Part shown: positions 11,101 through 14,887 of the stretch, piece after piece
How positions within the stretch are numbered: the first letter of the stretch is position 1
How the letters are laid out: each line of letters begins with the position of its first letter
Assembly (NCBI GenBank): GCA_035359995.1
Contig: DAORZT010000062.1
Span: 1-14,887 of the forward strand
Direction: 5' to 3'
DNA from: JAKPCT01 sp029553165
GTDB lineage: Bacteria; Bacillota; UBA4882; UBA8346
DNA: 14,887 nucleotides
Position numbers and translations under genes: made by a program
The notes under the pieces: model-generated
What the model saw: the letters and a program-made list of their open reading frames with translations, nothing else
What the model was told of the DNA's origin: nothing
Databases searched by the model: none

Positions 11101-11981
11101 AATTCCCCATAACCAAGCAAGCCAATTCCGTTGTTTCCAGATATTGATTCTTGATTACTGGAAATGGTGCAACCATTCAATTCGAGTTTGGCCCCGTTAG
11201 ACTTAATACCTGTTCCTTTGCCAAATATCTGACTATCACTAATTATTACTTCTCCAGTAACTTCAACTCCAATACTCCACCAGGCATAATTGGAATTAAT
11301 CTTACAATTATTGACAATAGCTTCTTTGTTACTGATTATCCCCACTCTCTCTACTTCAATCCTACTATTATCAATTCTTAATTTGTTATTATTTTCAATC
11401 CCATCGACATTTTGGCCAATAATATCACAATGGTTAATAATTAATTCACCTGCGTTTTTAATTGCATTACCATAAAAATCCTTAATTAATGTATTAGTCA
11501 ACTTGCTATTACCATTATTAATTAATACATAATATTGTTTATCTTTATTAATTCCACCATATAACAGTTTGGTATAATCACAAATAAATTCACCATTGTT
11601 ACCAACAATAATATTTCCCCCTTCACCCCTTTTCGGAATTTCGTCAACTCCATCAGTATCTCCGCCAAAGCTGTCATCCTTAATCGAGGTGAAGACTACC
11701 GGACTGCTGCTCGTTCCATTTAAAACGAGTTTCCCGTTTACTTGAACAGTCCCTTGGGAAGTCAACTTAACAACCGTTCCCGCTTCGACTGTAAGTGTCA
11801 CTCCAGTATTGATTGTTAAATTGCTGACAACATAAGGACTGCCTTCCTTAGTCCAAACCGTATCAGTGGCAATTGTAGCGCTGCCAATATCAGTCACCGC
11901 CAAAACTAATGAAGCTTGAATTAATAACAAACAGAAACTCATTGCAAATACGTAACCAGTTTTTTTAATCCAAGTAAACAT
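1551..11981 (-). CDS. Giant secreted modular surface protein: beta-helix, Ig/PKD array, FN3, beta-helix
   Basis: The 3476-residue protein has a signal peptide with likely cleavage after LVLA, about residue 28. Domains in order: four tandem beta-helix repeats (about 48-1270; GGDTD(G/V) at 106, 415, 723 and 973), closing with the helix-end signature WNYWN..AGP at 1231-1241; six Ig-like plus PKD units (1276-2267; repeated IDKTPP and F/WSFSDG-type motifs); a carboxypeptidase-regulatory-like domain (2268-2350); an unassigned region (2351-2687); three FN3-like domains (about 2688-2987); two Ig-like segments (2988-3199); PKD-7 (3200-3284, YEWDLGDG); and a second beta-helix (about 3288-3476). PKD and FN3 modules usually act as extracellular spacers or binding domains, and beta-helices often contact polysaccharides, so a cell-surface or matrix adhesin is inferred. 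No enzyme domain, LPXTG, SLH motif or C-terminal membrane helix was found, so anchoring is unexplained. The ATG follows GGGGTG at about 6 bases. The next gene is probably in the same operon. Confidence 0.93.
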   Translation of the reverse strand: MFTWIKKTGYVFAMSFCLLLIQASLVLAVTDIGSATIATDTVWTKEGSPYVVSNLTINTGVTLTVEAGTVVKLTSQGTVQVNGKLVLNGTSSSPVVFTSIKDDSFGGDTDGVDEIPKRGEGGNIIVGNNGEFICDYTKLLYGGINKDKQYYVLINNGNSKLTNTLIKDFYGNAIKNAGELIINHCDIIGQNVDGIENNNKLRIDNSRIEVERVGIISNKEAIVNNCKINSNYAWWSIGVEVTGEVIISDSQIFGKGTGIKSNGAKLELNGCTISSNQESISGNNGIGLLGYGEFKLKNNQFVANGVAIAFERYPNDVVIVEDSGNTYSNNKYDGYGLVSLSNTAAKIKPLTKPYIIIETLTVAKDTETEIEAGTIFKFMVAQSNTKCIKIEGKLILNGDSNNHVVFTSIKDDNYGGDTDGVDETPEAGDWGNIIVGTNGELICNNAKLLYGGFFSNSTWRTYLIGNNGKVQIKNSIIGDFYSTGIENNGILIIDQLAINGVNSSNGIINNKELVIKDSEIAVKSLGIKNQDKLEADNCNIIAQKNNQSIGIETTGNAIIKNSQITGSGISIKSDGAKLELINSIIISNKDSGTGLSGYGEFIIKNNHFTGNVYPMAFERYPNEAIITEYNGNKYTDNKYNAIRISSLPNTSAKIGPMDLSYIITNNLTVAEGSEVELVAGTVFKFITKNDNNKINLYINGKLAINGNNSNPVVFTSIKDDKYGGDTDGLNETPQAGDWGIIIIHSNGELNGSNFKILYGGQGIDSQSYKTYLIENNGKIELKDTIIKDFYHDGIINDGIIVIDRVEIVRNNGNNYHTTSYGIVTSKKLTITNSQIAGPDIGIAGSGEFNVKNNQFVKTAYPVAFAKYPNGVVLNEWSGNTYTDNRYNGIRIISLSDSSAKIKPFGLPYLIADNLTVAKDIEVEIEAGTVFKFIPINNKNYIERFSINVDGKLLLNGTSDNPVVITSVADDNYGGDTDVRDESPQRGDWGAIIIGSRGELVSNYGRLLYGGCRYINFQYSYQLIVNNGKVQLTNSILHNYSRYGIINSGELVIERCQIGGENSGYGVINNNEAVIKDSKIEVLNEGINSNSNIQIENCDIKVVNAYWSFGVSITGNAAIKKSQIYGDGFGIKVNGGKLQLLQCDISSKKDYGIGIQLLGGEARITSSTINNNFIGIDINGGQLDLLNSEISSNTTGILYQKSAVLPYIRNNNFMDNGIAVKNSNSTAIDCAWNYWNHEAGPSTYQSATKSWTNFGDRIEGAVTYIPLFNTKCSETIVPVQISITGITEGQKLNCEPEITVTITEGKLNKLLMNGEPWQNGNQLPDGEHCFKVVAENFVGEVREVEVRFTIDRVKPVAVIDNGLEIRAVAGKTIKFTANQSSDNTKITSYNWKFSDGTNHTSSTVTRTFANVGEYQVTLTVTDEHGNNSEPVTAKIVIEKPLAINIEGVSDGQKSNHDLTISVGVLDGTIQKIELNQVAITENPFVVTKEGNYTLKVTTKSDTDAENVRTITFSIDKTPPVAILGTSRTFYINEETVISGGLSIDNMGIAEYVWNIEGDPTEYKGMILRKVFTEAKEHNIYLRVRDNHGNWSQEAATLKIQVQYRPVEVNFIDILNINDGQKINQDVELKVTSKYGSIKNIKLNGENVENNTKVTVEGTHKVEVIAVNENNEERIFTLTFSIDKTPPTAFIDHSVIIQGWNDNREITFAAADTCSDNTGIVEYEWSFSDGQIYKGQTISRGFSQAGEYVVSLVTIDGYGNRSLPDTKNFTIKEKGNIQIQFSGVVDQGRYNKPQTVTVNVLNGTLLRVWNNNQLVNTNTITISKDGIYDIKVEAQNEQGYIAIDTLRIFLDTTPPVADAGKDLVCTVGSELILTGRGTDKNGIAEYKWVFSGDNQEYFGQTYKISDLSYGEYTAKLWVKDTYGNWSVEPAVIKIKVEHRPVELEISGVYHGMYTNKDVIIEAKATHGNIKSVKLNGSPYQFGSVITEEGRYTLTLELLNEGQVSSEQKIIFTIDKTKPVANAGQDQKCFNDDEKVPFNGYYSSDNVGIGKMEWTFSDTGQKMYGPLVYKRFDTPGIYTVTLVVTDMAGNVSEPDTCQIEVIDKGKTKILINGFEHRQKYNQDVLFNIEVEEGFIQKVLVDGKEFKGNSGKIDTDGYHEIYVEASNQNGYVLRKVQGFFLDKTPPVPDAGGNRRIFTGQTVKLDGSFSSDTNEIIEYQWEFSDGEVVKGKKIERSYGQPGIYFVDLWVVDNFGNRSTKSDRIEIEVKDPGEFSIINIKVKNDKNQSLPSSTVVFEDEHGESIKLVTDFNGELSELLDLGTYRIYVFAPGYKSLVKELVVTTKTVFNEEYTLEVGSDIVAKAESRQLDLNEIKELGIDTNDPENRFVYEFGINLYYKEEHQQSEPIKLVVTPKKVVYEYKPEKIPGGTTVEYRHVPETSIVVFLIKGTASVLKEFHELSVIVANGADASVTLDSTMLKLNLPEGLSLAPIPEQYQTYSGYSILKQSTQVDAGTIRGQEQKKISWVLRGDKAGTYSPTIEYSGILNPFEVTINGTTTLNDPIKISDPSRLVLRTIYPERIYKDENFVVTVQLENKSDITYYEAYLQIDEINVGANLELVSKPEMVKQDYLPAGSVIKVDVVFRSLITGIFDFGYIRRVGGNVSFGCALAAVDDASPDAPEAARPKSSADGSFKGGVYYTNKSQLTIEWDQPADNASLYDNKWYGPSGIRDYLIYINGQPVDFDDDGKLDWVTKNSCTLPYLESGHYEIKIQARDHEYNVSSLGTGFILIVDKSAPTMPDPGPATPNQDGFTNNKELTWSWGAAQDDFGIRGYKIQIDTDGVIIATEILPADTRTFTSQAQDGKLNRCTVWAIDYAGNYGPEAIGTVKVGISVPQVSLPTSPVQFNHGSAIFKWLPISNNHYGAIKYEVAITETTAEPSSNQIVSTNDNQLSYQFNGLSVRNNYYFWVRGIDQLGNIGAWVRTDVMPGYDIVAPDSELLSGIRTHAYNVSGKNNGKDYRFRVFCQLQGSTNAPFISGNIQEGPITVSFPSDGIWEWWMEIVEFEDGKEIPETKQITESFILKIDTTSPTGTIKINNTSSVIEISELKADDNGLYNSGVKEVILWNGDERPKVIKTITIADLIAGLDEEALEAIAKHEVAIKILATGSSGISAQNILWRISGDSKVVMEIIDNAGNRTVVDSLSKPNILPQVLLPTVINTTPGQPVQLTASVYDADGTIVKYEWDLGDGNDCIYEGQPVIKYTKVGNYTLTLSVTDNDGGITTAATTVIVSNTTRGRLYMDETWSGTHYIYETVEVPSDVKLTILPGTTIIVDTAANAKQLNALIIKGNLVVQGASQNVKFTSIVAEQNSWGGIMIEGTATIEGAVVEQAVRGVIITPGATVDINGCIFQNCEVGIHVYGSTPSITNSTFQWLVYGIKEDENGRPTVIKCTFKDNEVDYYHEQFSRITIDRLNQIEGNKDNTN
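3921..4931 (-). other. Unassigned ~340-residue region of the giant protein
   Basis: Residues about 2351-2687 lie between the carboxypeptidase-regulatory-like domain and the first FN3 domain and do not match a family I recognise with confidence. The stretch is beta-rich and non-repetitive. Visible features include KKVVYEYKPEKIPGG, LKLNLPEGLSLAP, a KKISWVLRGDKAGTY segment, and a later LVLRTIYPERIYKDENF segment resembling the start of a CARDB/NEW3-type or DUF11-type bacterial beta-sandwich. It ends in a Ser/Pro/Ala-rich linker (about 2668-2685). Two or three Ig-fold domains are a reasonable guess only. Confidence 0.5.
5181..8156 (-). repeat. Six tandem ~165-residue Ig-like/PKD units within the giant gene
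   Basis: Units start at residues 1276, 1440, 1605, 1774, 1939 and 2103 and end at 2267, giving lengths 164, 165, 169, 165, 164 and 165. Each has an Ig-like half (for example GQK.N.D then I..I.LNG then EG.Y.L.V, ending in F.IDKTPP), followed by a PKD half (SSDN.GI.EY.W.FSDG, then G.Y.V.L.V.D..GN.S). Units 3 and 5 resemble each other, as do units 4 and 6, which indicates a higher-order two-unit period of about 330 residues. The modules probably form a rigid extracellular stalk. Confidence 0.88.
8172..11840 (-). repeat. Four tandem long beta-helix repeats within the giant gene
   Basis: Four in-frame copies correspond to residues about 48-351, 352-658, 659-905 and 906-1270, roughly 10929-11840, 10008-10928, 9267-10007 and 8172-9266. 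Each starts with a PY/SY..(N/T)LTV..AGT(V/I)FKF segment, then GKL.LNG, FTSIKDD.YGGDTDG, a G(D/E)(W/G)G stretch and LLYGG. Short Asn-rich coils such as (E)L.I....I.....GI follow. Copies 1 to 3 end with a GEF..KNN.F and NTY..N(K/R)Y segment. Copy 3 lacks about 58 residues of coils found in copies 1 and 2. Copy 4 has a different tail with the helix-terminal WNYWN motif. The period is 309 and 308 residues for the first two steps, then 250. Confidence 0.85.
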
Positions 11982-12030
11982 AACTTCACCCCGTAAAAAT
12001 ACTTACTAAGCTCTTCAAATATATTAAAAA

Positions 12031-12043
12031 TTAGAATTTCTAA
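12031..12043. repeat. 13-base perfect inverted repeat ahead of the giant gene
   Basis: TTAGAA-T-TTCTAA lies 49 bases upstream of the giant gene's start. If the TATAAT at 12056-12061 is used, it falls at roughly +6 to +18, where a repressor site could act. AT-rich palindromes of this size also arise by chance. Confidence 0.35.
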
Positions 12044-12055
12044 AAACAAATATTT

Positions 12056-12061
12056 ATTATA
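12056..12061 (-). promoter_or_regulatory. Candidate -10 box for the giant-protein operon
   Basis: A perfect TATAAT lies 75 bases upstream of the ATG. No good -35 hexamer is present at 16-18 bases (the best candidates are AACCTG or AAACCT), and the TG sits one base too close for a canonical extended -10. In DNA this AT-rich a chance match is possible, so the call is weak. Confidence 0.3.
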
Positions 12062-12167
12062 CAAAACAAAAAAACAACAGGTTTATTTCTACAAATTTTT
12101 CCATTATCCTGCTGTGGTTTAGAACTTTTTGCCAGAATTTAAATGTTAATTAGAAAAATAAAATGGT

Positions 12168-12202
12168 AAAAAAATAGACCTACCAATAAATAAGTTAGGT
12201 CT
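12168..12202 (-). terminator. Intrinsic terminator after the dinB operon
   Basis: Read on the minus strand, a 7-bp stem AGACCTA/TAGGTCT with a 13-base loop (12176-12202) is followed by A and then seven T's (12168-12174). It lies about 140 bases beyond the DUF72 stop and before the giant gene's leader, so it separates the two operons. The stem is short and the T-run is good. Confidence 0.65.
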
Positions 12203-12343
12203 TTATATGCCATATTTTGCACTTTAAATTTTAAGACAAAGAAATAATAAAGAAATTGATTAACTTGCTGAAGAATATCATTGTCAGCATTGGAAAATTA
12301 ATTAATTGGTAATTGTTTTGAATGCCAAATAAGTAAAAATGCA

Positions 12344-13132
12344 TTATCGCAATAACAACTCTATTAGCATTCTGGCATTAATGACGGCATGACCAGCATG
12401 GCAGTTATTGAATAATACAAATGTCCGTTTGGTCTCACCGGTCAACTTCAGGATTTTCGGCTCCCATTCTTCTAATTCTTCCCGGGAATACAGATAGTCA
12501 TACCTTTCCCAAGGATGTTCGTTTTTCCACCATTTAGCGGCATTTCGCCCGTGAAACCGGATATAACCCAATTCCGACGTAGCAGTGACTAACGGTGGAA
12601 ATAATCCTTTTAACTTGGGTTCGTCAACACAACAAAACCCCAGTTTAAGTCCTCTTAAATAATTGAAGACAGCTGGCTGAACCCACTCGACATTGCGAAA
12701 CTCAATAATCAACTCTTCATCGGGAAGTTCATCCCGAATAAACCGGAGGTAGCTTCGATTGGCTTGGGTATTTTTAAATCCCCACGGAAATTGAAACAAA
12801 AGACACCCTAATTTTCCAGCTTGACGGATCGGTTCCATCGCCTGAGTGAAGCTTTTAAAATTCAAACGGTCTTCCGACGGGACGCGACTGAACTCGTGGG
12901 TCATCGACTTATGGGCTTTAACACAAAAAAGAAAATTATCGGGCGTTTTCTCTTCCATCGCTGCCATTGCCTTAAAATTAGGCATTTGATAATAAGAAAA
13001 ATCCAATTCCAACAAGGGAAATTGTTGTGCGTAGTAATTAAGCATCGTCTGTGCTTTGATATTTTCGGGGTAAAATACTCCCCGCCAATCTTTGTACGAA
13101 AATCCAGACGTGCCTACAAGTGCAATACCCAT
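12344..13132 (-). CDS. DUF72 (YecE-family) protein
   Basis: The 262-residue protein matches the DUF72/YecE family along its full usual length. Family motifs visible are GTSGFSYKDW (7-16), LELDFSYYQMP (41-51), CVKAHKSMTHE (70-80), LLFQFPWGFK (111-120), IIEFRNVEW (142-150), YIRFHGRNA (190-198) and FVLFNNCHAGHAV (238-250). The fold is known to be a TIM-barrel type, but the biochemical role of the family is not established. The protein has no signal peptide and should be cytoplasmic. The ATG lies 18 bases after the dinB stop, with a GAGGGGCAGGG purine stretch ahead of it, so it is the third gene of the LexA-controlled unit. That context suggests, but does not prove, a function connected to DNA damage or nucleic acid metabolism. 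Confidence 0.93.
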   Translation of the reverse strand: MGIALVGTSGFSYKDWRGVFYPENIKAQTMLNYYAQQFPLLELDFSYYQMPNFKAMAAMEEKTPDNFLFCVKAHKSMTHEFSRVPSEDRLNFKSFTQAMEPIRQAGKLGCLLFQFPWGFKNTQANRSYLRFIRDELPDEELIIEFRNVEWVQPAVFNYLRGLKLGFCCVDEPKLKGLFPPLVTATSELGYIRFHGRNAAKWWKNEHPWERYDYLYSREELEEWEPKILKLTGETKRTFVLFNNCHAGHAVINARMLIELLLR

Positions 13133-13150
13133 ACTATGCCCTGCCCCTCA

Positions 13151-14368
13151 TTATTGATCGCCGTTTTGGGAAAGATGATTGACTAATAAATTCACCGCTG
13201 TACTGATAATTCCTTCACCATATTTTTGTTTTAGGCAGTCAATCGTTCTTCCTAACTCATCACTGGTTTTTGAATCATCGATCGGAAATAATGGCAACTG
13301 GACACCGCCATTTGCTTTCATCAGACCGATTGCATAGACACCGAGACCTCTCAAAGGTTTCCCATCCCAAGTTTTAGACAGAAGTTTAAAAGAAGTCGCG
13401 GCAATTACACTGCCATCAGAGGTTGCGTCTGTCAATTGACACTGACATAGTTTACTTTTGACTGTATCGATCTTGACTTTAATTCGGACCCCAGTCGCTT
13501 CAAGATGTTTTTCACGGAGCTGGAAGGCGACTTTGTCAGCAAGTTGCCAAATTAACCCTTTGATCTCTGGTAGAGAGCTGATGCTCTGAGCCAAGGTCAC
13601 CTCATGGCCTTTGGATTTTTCCGGAGGAAGCTCCTCTAAAGACAATACTGGCGTATTATCAATACCTCTGGCGGCCCAATAGAACTTTTCACCGTTGATT
13701 CCAAATATCCGCCGGAGTTTGAAGAGAGGGACTGCTGCTAAATCACCGAAGGTTTGAATCCCAGCGTCATTCAGTAGCGATGCAGTTTTGGCCCCAATGC
13801 CAGGGCATAGTTTGACCGGTAGTAGAGCTAAATTTTTCGCAAGGTTATCCGGTCCAATGATCGTCAGTCCGTTAGGTTTCATCAACTCGGTAGCGACTTT
13901 GGCGACCAACTTATTGGGTCCAATCCCGACCGAAACTGTCAGACCGGTTTCGCGGAGCACTTTCGTTTTTATATTTTGGGCCAGGGCTTCAACTTCAAGT
14001 ACAGTCGGATTTTTGATCGTACCGGTCATATCCATGAAAACTTCATCAATAGAGTATGGTTCAACTTTTGGTGAATATTGAAGATAGATGGCAAAAAGTT
14101 TTAAAGAATAGTATAAGTATTTAGGGATATTCACCGGGATAAAATAAGCGTTTGGCAAGAGTTTTCTGGCTTGAAAATTTGGAATTCCCGCTTTGACGCC
14201 ATAACGGCGTGCTTCATACGAGGCGGCGGTTACTACCCCTTTTTCCCAAGGCAGCCCACAGACGACAACTGGTTTGCCGATCAGCCTGGGGTTAGAACGT
14301 TGTTCGACCGATGCAAAGAAAGCATCGGCATCCACGTGAAAGATCAACCGTCCCTGCCAGTCAGTCAT
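13151..14368 (-). CDS. dinB: DNA polymerase IV (Y-family translesion polymerase)
   Basis: The 405-residue protein is a complete Y-family polymerase that copies damaged templates without proofreading. Catalytic metal ligands are visible in HVDADAFF (Asp13, with Asp15 adjacent) and YSIDEVF (Asp108, Glu109). Phe18 sits where the steric-gate residue that excludes ribonucleotides is expected. SVGIGPNKLVAKVA (146-159) is the conserved palm motif, and LCPGIGAKTASLL (187-199) is the helix-hairpin-helix of the thumb. A little-finger domain begins near 251. QLPLF (357-361) is a textbook beta-clamp binding motif, here about 45 residues from the C-terminus. ATG is preceded by AAGGA at six bases, inside the end of the upstream small gene, which it overlaps by 8 bases; translational coupling is likely. 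Control by the LexA box at 14631-14644 fits the family's SOS role. Confidence 0.97.
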   Translation of the reverse strand: MTDWQGRLIFHVDADAFFASVEQRSNPRLIGKPVVVCGLPWEKGVVTAASYEARRYGVKAGIPNFQARKLLPNAYFIPVNIPKYLYYSLKLFAIYLQYSPKVEPYSIDEVFMDMTGTIKNPTVLEVEALAQNIKTKVLRETGLTVSVGIGPNKLVAKVATELMKPNGLTIIGPDNLAKNLALLPVKLCPGIGAKTASLLNDAGIQTFGDLAAVPLFKLRRIFGINGEKFYWAARGIDNTPVLSLEELPPEKSKGHEVTLAQSISSLPEIKGLIWQLADKVAFQLREKHLEATGVRIKVKIDTVKSKLCQCQLTDATSDGSVIAATSFKLLSKTWDGKPLRGLGVYAIGLMKANGGVQLPLFPIDDSKTSDELGRTIDCLKQKYGEGIISTAVNLLVNHLSQNGDQ

Positions 14369-14612
14369 GGTGAATCCTTACCAGGATCCATTGCAAATCC
14401 CGGGTGTGAAAACATAGTTCGTAGAGATTGGCGTGATCAGTATTTAAGACCGAAAAATAAATCCGTTTCGACGCACCTTCATAATCGCACCAAGTTGAGG
14501 CGAGAGTTAAATCCTGGTAACAACGATTACGCCATTTGAACCGCAACGGCGCTACCCTGCCTTGAGAAAACGACGCCAACACACTAACAGGTTCACCAAT
14601 TTCTTCAACCAT
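14361..14612 (-). CDS. Small uncharacterised protein (DUF6504-like), first gene of the dinB operon
   Basis: The product is 83 residues from the ATG at 14612, or 90 if an in-frame TTG at 14633 is used. I prefer the ATG: the TTG lies inside the LexA operator, about ten bases after the predicted transcription start, and has no ribosome binding site, while GGGAAG stands eight bases before the ATG. The protein is soluble, without signal or membrane segments. The pattern (E)EIGEPVSVLASF...(P)LRFKWRNRCY, then W..YEG and YFSVLN, and finally YELCF....QWILVRIHHD resembles, from memory, the DUF6504 family of about 80-100 residues. No function is known. Its stop overlaps the dinB start by 8 bases (ATGACTGA), so the two are likely coupled, suggesting an accessory to the polymerase. 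Confidence 0.75.
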   Translation of the reverse strand: MVEEIGEPVSVLASFSQGRVAPLRFKWRNRCYQDLTLASTWCDYEGASKRIYFSVLNTDHANLYELCFHTRDLQWILVRIHHD

Positions 14613-14630
14613 GTCTGTCACTTCCCATTC

Positions 14631-14644
14631 CAAACATATGTTCG
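14631..14644 (-). promoter_or_regulatory. LexA/DinR operator (SOS box)
   Basis: Minus-strand CGAACATATGTTTG matches the Gram-positive DinR/LexA consensus CGAACRNRYGTTYC at 13 of 14 positions, including both half-sites and the RNRY centre; AACATATGTT is a perfect palindrome. It starts five bases after the -10 hexamer and covers the predicted transcription start, the right place for repression. It implies damage-induced expression of the small gene, dinB and the DUF72 gene. Confidence 0.85.
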
Positions 14645-14649
14645 ATTTA

Positions 14650-14678
14650 ATTATACCATTAAATCATCCATATGGGAA
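14650..14678 (-). promoter_or_regulatory. Sigma-A type promoter of the dinB operon
   Basis: A perfect -10 TATAAT (14650-14655) carries an extended TGG directly upstream (TGGTATAAT). A -35 TTCCCA (14673-14678, 4 of 6 matches) sits at the ideal 17-base spacing. The predicted start is near 14643, inside the LexA box. The promoter lies between the upstream terminator and the first gene. Confidence 0.8.
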
Positions 14679-14699
14679 TAGGTCATCCTACCTCAACAC

Positions 14700-14728
14700 A
14701 AAAAATAAACGCAACCTAGTTGCGTTTA
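14700..14728 (-). terminator. Intrinsic terminator of the upstream gene
   Basis: On the minus strand a perfect 10-bp stem TAAACGCAAC/GTTGCGTTTA with a three-base loop (14706-14728) is followed by TTTTTT (14700-14705). It lies 38 bases after the stop of the partial gene at the right end and just before the dinB-operon promoter. The plus-strand side has no T-run, so it is directional. Confidence 0.85.
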
Positions 14729-14766
14729 AGTCGTTGCCCTCCTTATCATACCACGAACACACTGTT

Positions 14767-14887
14767 TTATGGGCACCATGAATATCGTTTTTTTATGAGC
14801 TCACTTTCATAACGAATTACATCTTGAAAAACAGTCAAGTCCAAATTTATGTGTAAAATACCTCGGTCATCAAAGCAGTAGCTAATC
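14767..14887 (-). CDS. C-terminal fragment of an unidentified gene running in from the right
   Basis: Minus-strand reading from 14886 stays open for 39 codons to a TAA at 14767. The end has a protein-like composition (…HINLDLTVFQDVIRYESE…, ending KKRYSWCP). The strong hairpin terminator 38 bases downstream, pointing the same way, supports a real gene ending here. The fragment is too short to assign to a family, and its start lies outside the window. Confidence 0.6.
   Translation of the reverse strand, partial: ISYCFDDRGILHINLDLTVFQDVIRYESELIKKRYSWCP

Larger units (their letters stand above)
11982..12343. other. Intergenic region between the dinB operon and the surface-protein operon
   Basis: The 362-base gap is very AT-rich and contains no convincing reading frame on either strand. 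It holds the hairpin terminator at 12168-12202, the TATAAT at 12056-12061, the inverted repeat at 12031-12043 and the giant gene's GGGGTG ribosome binding site close to 11990. The 140 bases directly after the DUF72 stop (12203-12343) contain only AT-rich sequence with no clear signal. Confidence 0.6.

Noticed and set aside
8172..11840. Regularly spaced repeats considered as a CRISPR-like or satellite array
   Set aside because: The periodicity (about 750-927 bases) is in frame and preserved at the protein level as beta-helix repeats; there are no short identical direct repeats with spacers.
12202..12343. Possible small RNA or extra gene between the DUF72 stop and the terminator
   Set aside because: The stretch has only AT-rich sequence with short imperfect palindromes, no promoter elements and no convincing frame.
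13788..14539. Plus-strand frames opposite dinB and the small gene (97 and 122 codons)
   Set aside because: The opposite strand encodes a complete DNA polymerase IV with all catalytic motifs; the antisense products show no family features.
14726..14749. Minus-strand mini frame of seven codons (MIRRATT) containing a strong AAGGAGGG
   Set aside because: No start codon follows the AAGGAGGG at usable spacing. The frame runs into the terminator stem and nothing suggests an attenuator, so I treat it as chance.
14753..14768. Second CGAAC...GTTT-like sequence near the end of the right-hand gene
   Set aside because: The half-sites are separated by five rather than four bases and the site is not next to a promoter.

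Overview
The window looks like an AT-rich Bacillota (Firmicutes-like) chromosome. The best evidence is a Bacillus-type LexA/DinR operator (CGAAC-N4-GTTtg), strong purine-rich ribosome binding sites, and very large Sec-exported modular surface proteins. This placement is an inference. All recognisable genes lie on the minus strand, so the window reads right to left. I saw no tRNA, rRNA, CRISPR array, transposase or integrase.

Right end (about 14887 to 12168). A gene running in from outside the window stops at 14767 and is followed by an intrinsic terminator. Next comes a promoter with an extended -10, overlapped at its start-site side by a near-perfect LexA box. It drives a tight three-gene unit: a small uncharacterised protein (DUF6504-like), DNA polymerase IV (dinB, overlapping the first gene by 8 bases), and a DUF72/YecE-family protein 18 bases downstream. 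A hairpin plus T-run at 12168-12202 ends this unit. The sequence therefore predicts a DNA-damage-induced translesion-synthesis operon that also carries two poorly understood partners.

Middle (12343 to 11982). An AT-rich 362-base gap holds that terminator, a weak candidate promoter and a 13-base inverted repeat just ahead of the next gene.

Left part (11981 to 4). A 3476-residue secreted protein occupies 70% of the window. Its order is: signal peptide; four long tandem right-handed beta-helix repeats, each with a GGDTDG/GDWG-type signature; six near-equal ~165-residue units, each an Ig-like half plus a PKD half; a carboxypeptidase-regulatory-like domain; about 340 unassigned residues; three FN3-like domains; two more Ig-like segments; a seventh PKD domain; and a second, shorter beta-helix at the C-terminus. 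It has no LPXTG, SLH or C-terminal membrane anchor. After 38 bases comes a second secreted protein with two discoidin (F5/8 type C) domains and what looks like the start of a third, cut off at a C6 homopolymer. The pair probably form one operon for extracellular adhesion or glycan binding. No catalytic domain was recognised in either, so their actual ligand is unknown.
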